Below are positions 15,228 through 27,122 of a DNA stretch of 64,000 nt, in pieces. The translations under genes and the position numbers were made by a program. Where the stretch lies: contig JALLLT010000010.1 of the NCBI GenBank assembly GCA_025266875.1, positions 248,001 through 312,000 of the forward strand, in the 5' to 3' direction. This DNA comes from Fennellomyces sp. T-0311. Its lineage: Eukaryota > Mucoromycota > Mucoromycetes > Mucorales > Lichtheimiaceae. Every line of letters begins with the position of its first letter. Within the stretch, counting starts at the first letter, position 1. The notes under the pieces are model-generated. The model saw only the letters and a list, made by a program, of their open reading frames with translations. It did no database searches and had not been told where the DNA came from.

Positions 15228-16972
15228 TTAGCCTTTGACATGTACATTGCCAGATTTAAGTTTGCGTTTGGCGTTTTCGACAAAGCCTTCTGGATCGGCA
15301 AGATTACAATAGACAACATCAAGATATTGCAAACTGTTTGACTGCGATACAAGCATATCTAGCGCGTCATCGCGTACCGTTCGACACAAATACAATCGAA
15401 CACTCGATAGACAAGGCAATTCGCCTAGTGCTGCAAACGTCATTTTTGACAGACACATGACACCTTCGATTTCAAATCGTGTAAGCAGCTTTAGCTGTCG
15501 GAAGAACCAATCGATTTCGCTGACAGTACTGGATAGTGAAGAGCTCAGAGTCAGCTCACGCAGCGATGGACCGATGTTTTTCGCTACGCTACGCAAAAGC
15601 TCGTTGGTGACATAGCCCGCAGCGCCTCGAAAACATAACCTTTGGATTCGACCACACTTTTGGAAAAACGTAACAAGGTCCTCTGGAGCCATACTGTGCT
15701 TGTCAACAACGTATAGGTCAAACTGCACGAGTCGATTAAGTGAAGCAAGGGCATCCAACACGTCGCGAGAAATCTCGGGCATTCCCCATAAAACAACTGT
15801 TTCCAATCCTATGCATTGGTGTATCAGAGAAGCAAGCGTATGGCCGGTACACCCAACTCCAATACATGTAAGCGATGCGAGTTGCGTTGCATGGATGCTC
15901 GCAAGTGGTGCCCAAAGTTCTGCTGCAGCAAGAGGATGCTGGTGACGACCATAGTCATAGCCAATGCATTTACCGATCCACAATCCTTCTAGTGTGTTCT
16001 GATATTTATCGATGATGGATACGATCTCAGTAGGGCCGTTCCCAACTGCTTCGCGAGTGACAAAGTGTTTCAGGCCTTTGTTGCTCGTCCTTGCGAGACC
16101 GTGTCGTTTATGATACTCTGGTTCGTAGGTGTTACATTCAAAGTACTCGATATTGGGACACAGTCCCAGAATCGCATCCAAGTCGATGGCGTTACTAGAA
16201 GGCCACATGAGGTTATCGGCGTCCATCATAATATTCGATATCAAAAGACTCTTCAGGTTCGGGCAACGTCGCACGATACACTTTAGTCTGCTGTCGCTGA
16301 TAACCGCGTTCAAGCACAGGTATGTTATTTTGGGAAACTCGACATCTGGTGGCAAATGGTACGATACAGGCTCTTCTGCCGGGAAAACTCGCCACTGGTC
16401 GCCACATGGGATCGACATGTAGGAGAAATGCGTAAGGCTGGGACAAGTGGCAAAAATGTGCAGGAACGCCAGATTTTGTATATGTTGGTTAAGCGTGAGC
16501 TTGGTCAAATGGCTAGCAATTGGTTGCAAAGCATTTAGAAAAGCCTCTTGATCCGTAACACGGCACTTATGTAGCTCTGTTATTCCCATTAGCATTGTAT
16601 CCTGCAACAGTAGTGTGTAGAAAGTAAAGTACCTAAAGATTGTATATAGTGACACCTGGCATCTTCTAGTGCGCGTAGTACTGCCAGCAGTTTGATGTCG
16701 TTTCTACCGTCCTCATCGCGCAAAACCAGATGGTTCACGTGCTTTCCAAGGCATTGACGGACACGTTTATTTTCCAGGTTAAAGTCTTCCAGGGAGGTAT
16801 CCAGTGTTTTCCAAAGAGTTGCGGCGTACTGGGGGATACTGGCGTACCAAGCACGGCAAACTCCCATTAACTCGACGCATTCCGATTGTGAGAGATGCGA
16901 AATGATCTGGCAACGAAGATCGTACGGCAGTGAGTCGACGAATGCGTCTGGTGCCTTGTCATAATCTCCCAT
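15228..16972 (-). CDS. F-box protein with leucine-rich repeats
   Basis: Probable substrate receptor of an SCF ubiquitin ligase. Near residues 12-55 the protein reads DSLPYDLRCQIISHLS...VCRAWY, a standard F-box that binds Skp1. The second exon holds repeated LxxLxLxxC/N-type units (LSSVRLYLC, LQYLDVVYC) as in leucine-rich repeat F-box proteins. The splice is awkward. The best-looking intron (16602-16655, GTGTCA...TTGCAG, 54 nt) breaks the frame. A weaker donor at 16681 (GTACTA; intron 16602-16681, 80 nt) keeps it, giving exons 16972-16682 and 16601-15228 and 554 aa. A GTG at 16996 is an alternative start without support. Confidence 0.8.
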
Positions 16973-17122
16973 TACGGTGATTAGAAAGACGTTCACGAGC
17001 TTATCAAAAAGGTAACATTTTTACGACATCATGAGAATAAGAGAATGTTACACATGTGTACGCCTTCCAGCAGCATTGTTTTTCATGCCGACAGACCCCG
17101 ATTTATTGATTGCTATCATGGC

Positions 17123-18634
17123 TTATAACGTGCTCTTGAACTCTTCAATTGCGCCAGCCAACTTGGCAAGACCTTCCTGGGCCTCCTCCTTGGTCAAAGT
17201 GAGAGGAGGGACAATACGGACGGTGTTGTTTCCAGCAGTAACCACAAGCAAGCCACGTTCACGGGCCATCTTAACGATGGGTGCGGGATCCTTTACTAAT
17301 TCGATACCGAGCAACAAGCCTTCACCTCGGACATCCTTGATCACTTCAGGGTATTGGGATTGCAAAGCCTTCAAATCCTCCTTCAAAGCATCGCCCTTGT
17401 CAGTGACAGACTTGAGGAAGCTACGATCGCTCAAACGGCCAAAGACGTTCAATGCCACGGCTGCAGCCAAGGGGTTACCGCCAAAAGTCGTTCCGTGGTC
17501 GCCAGGCTTGATCATTTCAGACACCTTTTCGGACGTCAATACGGCACCGATGGGAACACCATTTGCAAGGGGTTTAGCCATCGTGAGTAAATCGGGCTTG
17601 CAGATTTCGCTATGATGTTCGTGACCCCACAGCTTGCCGGTACGACCCAAACCGCACTGAATTTCATCAAAGATCAAAAGTGCGCCAGTTTCATCGCATC
17701 GCTTTCGAAGGGCCTCCAAGAACTCAGTAGTCGCAGGGTTCACACCACCTTCACCCTGGAATGGTTCGACAATGACGCCGCAAGTTTCGTCAGTGATTGC
17801 CTTCACGGCTTCTTCAACGTTGTTATAAGGGACGGATTTGAATCCGGGAACTAAAGGTGCGAAAGGAAGCTGGTATTTGGGATTGTAGGTAGCTGAAAGG
17901 GCACCCATGGAACGGCCGTGGAAACCATTGACGAAGGACACAATGCCGGTCTTTTTGGTATCATTGCCAGCCACGTGCTTACCCCACTTGCGTGCGAATT
18001 TGAGGGCACCCTCGTTCGCTTCTGTGCCGGAATTGGCCAAAAAAATTCGGCTTGCCCAGTGACCACCATGTTCTTGAGTGGTGGTAACGAGTTTTTCTGC
18101 GAGTAGACCGGCGGTTTCATTGTAAAACAGATTGCTCGTGTGGAGGAGTTTGTTGGCTTGCTCGTAAAGCACCTGGGCTACTTCTGGATCAGAATGGCCC
18201 AGGGCACATACGGCAATACCGGCTGTAAAGTCGAGGTAGGCGCGATCGGTGGTGTCGTACACGTAGCAGCCCTTTCCTCGAGAAAGAATAAAGTTGGGTC
18301 GACCATAGGTTGTCATGGTGTACTTATTGTATCGGTCCACAGTGTCGATGGTTTCCTGGGTGATCTGGTCGTCAGGGTGTGTGATCTGTTTACCACTGGA
18401 ATGAATAATTTATTCTTGAAAAGCGCGTTTTCTTTTTACAAATTACCTCACGAACAGGCTTTGGTAATGAGCTAGCGAACCGAGCCTATATAAAAAATGT
18501 TGTCATTTAGCGAAATGTCAAGATTCGGATCATAATCGCAACAAGTTTAGAAGATAGTTTACATTAGAGATAGCAGGGCGTGGGTTCTTTACACATTTAT
18601 GTGCTAATCGCGTCGAGATTCGTAAGTGCTGCAT
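17123..18634 (-). CDS. ARG8: Acetylornithine aminotransferase, mitochondrial
   Basis: PLP enzyme of arginine biosynthesis: N-acetylglutamate semialdehyde plus glutamate to N-acetylornithine plus 2-oxoglutarate, in the mitochondrial matrix. Exons in transcript order 18634-18563, 18485-18447 and 18385-17123, all joined in phase 0, give 457 aa. The first two exons encode a basic, Ser/Thr-containing presequence (MQHLRISTRLAHK...). The body shows NSGTEANEGALKFAR, FHGRSMGALS, GEGGVNPA, LIFDEIQCGLGRTG and TMAKPLANGVPIGA, in which the lysine binds PLP, then GDHGTTFGGNPLA. Length and order fit the ArgD/ARG8 family better than ornithine or GABA aminotransferases. The 39-nt middle exon encodes presequence only. 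Confidence 0.95.
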
Positions 18635-19798
18635 AGTAAAGGTGCGTTTTTTTCCACGATCCCCCTGGCCGTTTTATTTTTAACCTTTTGTTTCATCTTT
18701 TTTTGTTGAGCCGAAAAAATCTCAACGTGACTCACCACATGTAATTAAGCGATCGACGGGCTAACTTTTACTAATCCGTGACACCTGTCAGCCGAATCAT
18801 CCTCAGGAAACGTGTTCCGGAAATGGGCTTCACGAAGTGATCCGTAGGTTTACTCATTTGTCTTTTCGATGGCGTGCAAACGCGTAGGAAATATACGCGC
18901 AAGTGCAGATACTAAATGCAAGGGTGATGTGCAGGGCTATATACGGTCTACTAGATCATTCTTATTTGATTTTGACTTACTATATAATACGTAGATGATG
19001 AAAGACATGAGTTGTATAATGCCTTTGTGTAGGCATTCATGTAGCAGAAAAGCAGTATCGTATTAGCTTAGTAAGTCTATAAAAGATTGGCATCGATAGC
19101 GAAAACTGCTCATACGTAATTAGCGCATACGTGCACGAGTAATGCCGTATTTCATGCAAGCATCTCTGTATTAGGTATCTAATTACGTTAAAAGTACCAC
19201 GGAATCAGTAAGTATTATTGAGCAATTATTTCGTCTATAGATGCATTGCTGTTGGATGGTAAGTTCCTGTGATACAATCCGTGGCAATTATCCACGACAT
19301 ACCTTTGGCATTCAGTAGCTAATGAATTAGATTTATGTTTTTTCATTCATACTAGTCGGCTGCGACGTATGACACCATAAATAGTCAATAAATTAATATA
19401 GTATCGTCATACAATGTAGCAAAGTGACTCACCATGCTTCCCGTTCAGTAACCGACATTACAGTATCCAAATCTAGTTATGAACCCGAAAAGGGTAACGA
19501 GTACGCATGTAATGGACGCACGTACGAGATCTAACTCAGAAAGTCTTTGGATCTACGAAAAGACGTACGTGTATGCATATCCAAGATCTCTGATTTGCTA
19601 ATTATTTATTGGATTGGCAGCGTCGACTATACAAAACATTCACTGACGCTCCTTATGAAACCATATTGCCTGGTGGGCAAAATAAAGCATCACACGCTTT
19701 ATCCCGTTCATGGTGGTATCAAGTATTTTTGGTATACTAAGCTGGTCTCTGTCCCGGTATGGTGCAGTGTCCACTCTTTCATGGGGCGACAAGGTGGA
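18635..19798. other. Intergenic, no gene seen
   Basis: About 1.16 kb between the ARG8 start and the 3' end of the BLOC-1 gene. Only short ORFs without family resemblance. Confidence 0.55.
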
Positions 19799-20475
19799 TT
19801 AGGTTGAGGATGACTTGGCTTTCATCAGTTTATCCTCTATAACATGCAATGTAAGTAGTCGATTCTCGATTGTTAGGGTGCTACAATTACCTAGATACCG
19901 CGAATAATCATCCAGTGCACGGACGACTCTTTCAATCTCGAGCGTTTGCTGGTCAATATCATCAATCTGAGTCATGAACGTACTGAAATCGGCATCTATG
20001 GAAGGATCAATCAGCCCTAGTTCTTTGCTCCAGTGTATGGTGATATATACACACATGTGTTTTGTAACCGTGACATTTCTTTCATCAACCGTTGGCCCAT
20101 TTGCGACATATCCGCGTACTTTTCCTTTGTTGCCTTGTTCATTGTTTCGAGTAAGTGACAGTCCTCCGTTGTTGCTATGCTCCTGTTAGCTATATTTTTT
20201 TCCCAAGTCGGAGAGAAGGTACTACCTTGAAGCTCGTTACGAGTATAAAGAGCGAGTTTCCGCACGGCATCTTCAGTAAGCTTTGTAATGTGCTCCTCGT
20301 TCAGCATTTTAGTGGCCTCATCTGGATTCAACGGGGTGCCTGCAGTTTTATTACTTCGCAATGTGGGAGACACAGCGGTGTGAGGTTGCTCTTGACTCAT
20401 GTTTCGCTGATTGTTCTTGATTTCTTTGTCGTCCGCCTTTTGCAAGTCTTGTGAATCTTGGCTTTGCGCATCCAT
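19799..20475 (-). CDS. BLOC1S2: BLOC-1 subunit 2 (BLOS2) homologue
   Basis: Small coiled-coil subunit of the BLOC-1 endosomal/lysosomal trafficking complex. Exons in transcript order 20475-20226, 20174-20055, 20016-19891 and 19836-19799 give 177 aa. An acidic, polar N-terminal tail is followed by TTEDCHLLETMNKAT..KYADM, the family start, and by two heptad helices ending LDDYSRYLEDK, close to the metazoan LDAYSKKLE. The intron between exons 2 and 3 is only 38 nt (GTGTGT...ACTAG). A different, shorter splice cannot be excluded there. The start codon lies 91 bases from the divergent Sub1 gene. Confidence 0.85.
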
Positions 20476-20566
20476 TACGCGAACCCGCCTTCGGAAGCCA
20501 AAAAAAATAAATCGTGAGGAAGATACGCGTCGGTTTCTCTCTTTTCCCTTTACTTTTCTTTCGAAT
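20476..20566. promoter_or_regulatory. Compact bidirectional promoter, BLOC1S2 and SUB1
   Basis: Only 91 bases separate the two divergent start codons, so both 5' untranslated regions and core promoters must share or overlap this stretch. It contains A-rich and CT-rich tracts but no clear TATA box. Confidence 0.6.
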
Positions 20567-21171
20567 ATGGCAAGCGACGACGAAGAGTACAAGGTGCGAA
20601 ACCCTCTCACCCCGGTCCCATGTGACCCTGTATATCTAACCTTTCCCTATGGATCCAGCATACCGAGACTAAGGGTGCCTCCTCTGACGAATTCGAAGAG
20701 GTTGACGAGGTAACGTGGCAAGCGGCACAAAGTACATGGTCGTGGCCTGTGGGCTCACGCGGGTACAAAAGCAGCCAAAGACAAAGAAGCAGAAAGTTAC
20801 GGCTGGTCAAAAACGCAAGGCCCCTTCGGAATCAAGTGGTGGCAACAGCAACGAAACGGAGCTTGAGGTATGTTGCGCGGACCGATGACACTGAATGATT
20901 GATTGACACACGCCATGGTCCAGTTGAGCAATAAGCGGCGAGTGTTTGTGCGACCATTCTCGTCAGGCGAGCCGTCGATCGATATTAGGGAAGTTTACAA
21001 GGATAAGGTGACCAAAGAGATGCGGCGTGGCAAAGGTAAGGGCCGATGGTCGTGAGGGCTGTGAGCTAAGAGCGACGCGTAGGCATCTGCCTTCCGCTGG
21101 CACAATGGAAGCGGCTGAAGGAGCTGCTCCCGGAGATCGATGAAGCGATCGAAAAGCTTCAAAATAACTAG
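20567..21171 (+). CDS. SUB1: Transcriptional coactivator PC4/Sub1
   Basis: Nuclear single-strand DNA-binding coactivator of RNA polymerase II. Exons 20567-20593, 20659-20709, 20772-20867, 20924-21035 and 21083-21171 give 124 aa. The N-terminal half is acidic (SDDEEYK, SSDEFEEVDE), then Lys/Ser-rich. The C-terminal PC4 fold reads RVFVRPFSSGEPSIDIREVY, then GICLPLAQWKRLKELLPEID, matching the family core. All five exons join with consistent phases. Confidence 0.95.
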
Positions 21172-21239
21172 GATCTAAATTCCTGCGCCCATCCACGCCT
21201 CTCCACCGCGCAAATAAAAATTATTCAGGGCACGTCGCC

Positions 21240-23685
21240 ATGCGGCATCCCTTTCGATCGATCGCAACTGACTCTGATTCCATGATTGAATTGGCTCCCC
21301 ACCAGCAGGTGCCCAATGAATCCCATTACAGCTTCGATCGTGTGTTTCTCAAACGCCTCCACCGTCTCTTGCAAGTGCTCTTCCGATCCACGTCAAATCA
21401 AGATCGCTTTTACTCATGGACCCCAAAGGCCCGTCAAAATTCACTGTTCTGGCTATACATTGCCTTTGTTGCCCTGAGCTGCGGCACCGAAGTCCTCTAT
21501 TACTACGTGGGGTTGATACCAAGCCGGTTCTACGGCATACTCTCAAGCAGCGACTTTGCGGCATTCACGAGATTCCTTGTGCCCTGTTTCCTGCTGGTGT
21601 TTGGCACGGCCGCCGTAAGTTTACCGATGCATGGCCGGAAAGCGTGTATATTGATCCTTCATGGCAGGGCAAGAGCCTGTTATCCTTCATGGGCGGCCTC
21701 TTTTCATTGAAAATTCGAAAGATTTTGACGCAGCAGTTGCATGATTGCTATATCAGGCCAAAAACGCTGTATTCGGTTGTCACGAGCCCAGATGCACCCG
21801 ATAACCCGTAAGACCACAGAAACATGCTCAACGGCGCCTTTGTTCTGAAGATCGCTCAATGTTAGGGACCAACGGATAGCCCAGGATATCGACAAGTTTG
21901 CCGACTCGCTGCGACAGATTGTCGAGAAGCTTATCATTGCTCCCATTCTTGTGGCCTACTATACATGGAAGTGCTGGTCAGTTACGGGTGCCATGGGTCC
22001 GTTGCTGATCTATGGCTACTTTGTCTTGGGATCCGTCCTGAGTCAAGTGCTGATCAGGCCCATCGTCAACGCCGTGGTTTGCAAGGAACGCACAGAAGGC
22101 AATTTTAGGTTGGTGGTCGTACAACATGTCATGCGCAGTACCTGACTCTCAAGCCGGGGGCTTAGATTCCTACACGTGCGATTGCGTCAATTTGCAGAAG
22201 CCATCGCGTTTTCGCGTGGCGAGCAGGAGGAGCATGCCCGTGCCAAGGACAGCCTGGATAACCTTCTTGACGCTCAACGTAAAATTGTCAATAGAGAGCT
22301 GCCGCTGCACTGTACGTGATGTGTCCACTCCTTTGTGTATGCCGCTAATGCTTAGTCCAGTATCCAATGAAAGCTTTTCATATTTTGGATCGATTCTGAG
22401 CTACCTTATTGTAGCCATGCCGATATTCGCCGGTGCTTTCGAAGGGAAAAACGCTGCTGAGCTGAGCGAGATTATCTCTAAGGTAAACCTGATGTGCACA
22501 TATCAAGTCCAGCATGCTCATTCTGTGACCTTAGAATTCGTTCTTCTCCATGTACCTTATATTTAAATTTACCGTGATAATCGAACAATCCACCAAGATA
22601 TCTGATCTAGCAGGCTACACTGCCCGTATCGGAGAGCTGTTAGAGATCATAGATGACGTGGATGACGAACTGAACAATGTATCGATCTATCATCCTCGCG
22701 ATCGACCTGATGAACATGAGTCGCCGTAAGTAAAGTGCTTCAAGCTGAATCGACCTAAAGCTCATCAATCAAGCAGGTCCATTCTGTTTGAGGACGTATG
22801 TATAGTTTCGCCACAAGGAAAACTCCTCGTATCCGATTTCAACTTGGAGATTAAAGATACGGATCGTGTGGTTCTTATGGGCCCTAATGGTATGGAATGT
22901 CACTCTATTCGAGGTATATAGTTAAGCTCACAACATGCATGCATTAAGGAAGCGGAAAGTCATCGATTTTGCGTGCTTTAGCGGGTCTATGGCACTGCAC
23001 CTCAGGTAACTCGGTCTATGACCACTTGCCGTTCTCATGCATACTAATTGCCCCGGGTGTATATTAGGACGGATTCACGTTCCCAATGGTACTTCTGGAA
23101 GAGATTTTGTGTTTTTGCCGCAAATACCTTACTTTGTCGATGGATCCCTGCGCGAACAGATACTGTACCCATACAACGCATCGGCAAACATCCGTAAGCT
23201 GAATAACAATGGAAAACGTCACATGAAGCATAACGTGATTTCTTTTAGTATCGGATAATCAAATACGCAACCTTCTGCATCAGGTCCAACTCAACCACCT
23301 CGAAGGTGTGCTTGGATCCTTTGACAATCGCTTCAGCGAAGATTGGCAAAAGATGCTATCCCCGGGAGAACAGCAGCGACTCATGTTTGCACGTATTTTG
23401 TATTGGAAGCCGCGGTTTGCAAGTATGTGTTATGGAAAACCAGGTGACAAGAGGGGATGAACTGATAGTTTTTTGGTAGTTCTTGATGAGGCAACGAGTG
23501 CAATGGATACCAGCGCTGAAACCCACTTGTACTCGCTCGTCACTGAGATGGACATTGCGATTATTAGCATCAGCCATCATCCGGGTATCGTTCACTATCA
23601 CAACAAGACTGTCACGTTAGATGGCGAAGGCGGGTACACCGTGGAGACATCGGCGTCATCATCCAAACATGATTCCCCTTATTAA
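21240..23685 (+). CDS. ABCD4: ABCD4-like half ABC transporter (lysosomal cobalamin exporter family)
   Basis: In animals ABCD4 works with LMBD1 to move vitamin B12 out of lysosomes. Eleven exons give 630 aa: 21240-21614, 21668-21807, 21866-22108, 22166-22311, 22361-22482, 22535-22725, 22777-22889, 22949-23005, 23068-23193, 23249-23422 and 23480-23685. The membrane half carries NPDQRIAQDIDKFADSL and FGSILSYLIVAMPIFAG, closer to ABCD4 than to peroxisomal Pxa1/ABCD1-3. The ATPase half has Walker A GPNGSGKSS (split by an intron), the Q-loop in LPQIPYF, the signature LSPGEQQRL and Walker B ILDEATSAMD. No C-terminal peroxisomal signal is seen. Confidence 0.92.
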
Positions 23686-24676
23686 CTGATATCTACAACG
23701 GAAGCAACCTGGTGTACATAGCCGCACTGTATTAAACCAGTATCTCTACAATTATTTACATTAATAAAGTCAGTCAGCGACAGGCCTCTTGATGTGCTGA
23801 GCGCGTTTCCACGCAACTCCACAAGATATTGCTGCCATATATACGCGTCATCCCAAGACCATCCACCCTCAACCACCAAACCGCTGCGGATATACATTGA
23901 ATGCAACAACATCATCGAAGCATGGGTCCTCATTTTAATCGATATCGACCGAAATAAACAAATGGTTGCGTGTATGCGAGGGAAAATTGGGGATAGAATG
24001 AGATCAATTGTTTATAGCTTGAATCAGTGTGATATTGTCGCCTCGCAGCATGAGTCGACCTAATTGTAATATGTCAGCAACATCTTTCTAAACCCTTTTA
24101 CTAGCTCCATTACCTAGTTGTCTTCTCGAACCTTCGTCCTTGGTCAGAACCTCTACTGCATCGTCCAACACCAGATTCATGAATTCATCGAAACCCTAAC
24201 GCGTGCATAACGATCGTCAGCTCATATTTGTTCGAAAGACTTTAAATCTCCCTTACAATGATTTGTCCTTCGATTCTCATGTCCGTCTTGTCCACCAGCC
24301 AGATTTGCACTCTTGCTTTCTGAAAATGATGTTAAAAGCCGTTTTTTTTCTCGTTTCCATCCAAACTCACGTTTTGCAAATACCTGAAAATCAGGTTCTA
24401 CGGGAGAAAAAACAAAGCAGAGATCGCGTTAGTCAATGGGTTTTAAATGGACAGTTGAAGTGAGATTGGTATATCATACAATGGGCTGGACCATAATCTT
24501 TTGGACTTTGCTCGACATGTTTAAGGATCTGTTTGAAGGGCGAAAGGGCGAGCGCTGCTGCTCTATGAGCAATTTCTTGAAATCCACCCGTCAAAAAGTC
24601 GTGCAAGTCACATCAGTATATTAAACCTAGAGACTGTACAACTAAGGCTTAATAACTACATACGATGCAATCAATT
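23686..24676. other. Intergenic between convergent genes
   Basis: About 1 kb between the 3' ends of ABCD4 and GID7. No gene or repeat seen. Confidence 0.55.
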
Positions 24677-26858
24677 TTAAAAGCTCTTCTTGAGATCTTG
24701 GATATGAACTGGTGAGCCCCATCTAGTTGCCTCATCAAGTCAGCGCTTATCTTCTCTTACCGCCTTTGCTACTTACATGCGTATTGTTTTATCATCACTT
24801 GCTGACGCAAAACGTGAAGGACTAGTAGGACACCAGACAACGCAGTTCACAGTATTAGAATGCCCATCCAGGGATACAAGCAAGTTTTGCTTTTCGCGAT
24901 TCCACACATATATCTTATTATCTAAGGAAGCAACTTTATACTAGTATCGTCATAACACTCCTATAGTATGGACGAACCTTCGCTTCCACTTATGATGAAT
25001 GTCTCATCCTTTCCGCCGATACAAGATCGGATGACATATGCGTTATGCTTATGGGCCTTGTACCGTTTCATCAATCGTTGCCGATTCAGATCCCACAAGT
25101 GGACTTCCTGTACAGTTTGTGCATTGACCACAGCGAATCGTCCGTCCAAACTAAGACTCAAGGAAGTGATGGCCTCCTGCTCGGGAATTCGACTATTAAA
25201 ATGATAAGAGCTTTGTATGTACAAGTATTATACACTCAAAGCCTACCATATTTCTACCATATTATGCTCATTCTCGTAAAAGTAAAGAGAGTAGATGATG
25301 ATGTGCCTGTCAAAACTGGCCGTGACCATACGAGTACCGTCGGCAGTGATCTTCATATCGACTGGACGATTTCCCTTTCTGACACTGAGCGTATTTCCGT
25401 TGACATCCTAGGTTATGATGGAATCTTAATGAAAAACGATAACCAGTTGCTAATACTTTTCAGTACCCAGCAGAATAACTTGTTATCGCATGCACCAGTA
25501 ATAAATCGCTGACTATCAGGCCACCAGGCACAGCAAGTGACTTGATCTGTATGTGCCTTGATCACTAGAGATTGCTGGCTCGTCTGCGTATAATTCATGG
25601 CTTAATTACGTTTACCTACACCAGTAAATATACCTACCTCCGCAGTAATACCCCATAAGCACAGCGAATGATCACAGTTACACATTAGCAACCTGGAATC
25701 GTCCGGTGACCATGCACAATAAGTACTTCCACTGTTAGCGCTCATAACCTTTTTAATTTCATAAGTCTACAAAATTGAGTCAGTACTTATATCCCCTTGG
25801 ATGGCATCTCGAAATACCTCCATATTCCATATAATACACTTGTTATCTTTTGAAACCGACGCAAGATAATTGCCATCGTTAGAAAATGCAATGTACCATA
25901 CTTCATCGGTATGGCCTCTGAGAATTTTCAATGTTCTTGATGGAAACTTATCTCTATTAGAAAAAAAATATTTCTAGAGTAAGAGCCCAATCATCGAGCG
26001 AGACAATAATTACATACTGGACGCAGAGATGATCCATCAATAACGAATGATCGTCCTCCACTGGGTCGCCATCGTGATAAACGCATTGAAGCCGTTGCCA
26101 CTCAAGTGCTTGAGCTAATAACTGAAAAAGACGATTATGCGGCAACATCATGGTTGGGTGGATATATTCTTTTTCAAATATAATTAGTAAAATAAGATGG
26201 AAAGATAGGTTGACGTACGAGCCAAGTGCCCCAATAATTGCTCACGCGTTCGTATTTCCGAGCCACTCCAAGTCATCCTTCCTTGGATCTCGTATTCATT
26301 TGAGCAAAAAAGCAAACTACATAGTAAATGTTGGATTATTGGTTTCTGTATTAAAATGATATTTTTATACATTCCTGGCCATTTGATGCAAACGCTCTTG
26401 ATCTGTTTCCAAAGGCGCTACTTCAGTTTGCAATACCTTAAGAGCTTCCACGTTTTGATGTGCTTCTATTTGCTCTACGAACTTTTGACGTCGTAGCAAA
26501 AGCTGAGCATCTTGTAATTCTTTGGGATATAGGGATGGTAGGACATTTTCAGCCAAACCCCAGTCACCGGTCAATACTGCTCGTCGAAAGTCAAGTACAC
26601 TCTGATCTTCAAGTGGTACAGCCGATTCGTTTTGCAAAACGCTTGCTGTCCGGCTTTTGTGATCGAAGTTATGGTAAGTATCAATTATATGCGATCCAAG
26701 CTATTTTTTGTTTACTTTAGGCCAAGTGCTTGCAACGCCTGAGTGAGTAGTCGAATGACTTCGGATATCTTGATGTCATACATCGATTCGCTTTCTTCAC
26801 ACTTGATCGATAGCATTTGTTCTGCTTTTTTTCTGGATTCGCTATTAGAAGCTGCCAT
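24677..26858 (-). CDS. GID7: WD-repeat CTLH protein GID7/WDR26
   Basis: Scaffold/adaptor subunit of the GID (CTLH) E3 ubiquitin ligase. Eleven exons, in transcript order 26858-26716, 26653-26371, 26345-26219, 26168-26018, 25953-25818, 25766-25638, 25583-25467, 25407-25247, 25192-24978, 24921-24777 and 24722-24677, give 550 aa. A LisH-like helix (ISEVIRLLTQALQALGL) leads to a CTLH block (FRRAVLTGDWGLAENVLPSL). WD repeats follow: LRGHTDEVWYIAFS..NKCIIWN, WSPDDSRLL..LCLWG, AHTDQVTCCAWWPD..LFCW, ITSLSLSLDGRF..VHLWDL and GHSNTVNCVVW..KTIRIWG. The intron between exons 2 and 3 would be only 25 nt. Confidence 0.93.
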
Positions 26859-27122
26859 TATGAGGCAAAAAGCTGTCAAATATTCTGCGAATAAAAAAAT
26901 AGAGCAAAGAGAGAGAGGTCTGGCGCTTCCAGATGGCCTTCGCTTTTCACACATGCATAAATTTTACCAAATGTTTGATCACCGTGTTCGTGACGGTTTC
27001 GTAAAAAAAATATTTTTCCAATAGTAGAAAGAGGAGAGGAGATATGACGATCGAATGACTTATGCAAAGAAATAGAAAAAAAAAGTGAAAATGTACGCGA
27101 CAGAAGAAGCAAAAATAAAAGA

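Noticed and set aside
16996..16996. GTG as an upstream start for the F-box protein
   Set aside because: Nuclear fungal genes start at ATG, and the first ATG in frame (16972) directly precedes the F-box.
18338..18340. GTG start for ARG8, giving a cytosolic-looking enzyme
   Set aside because: Two upstream exons join in phase and supply an ATG and a mitochondrial presequence.
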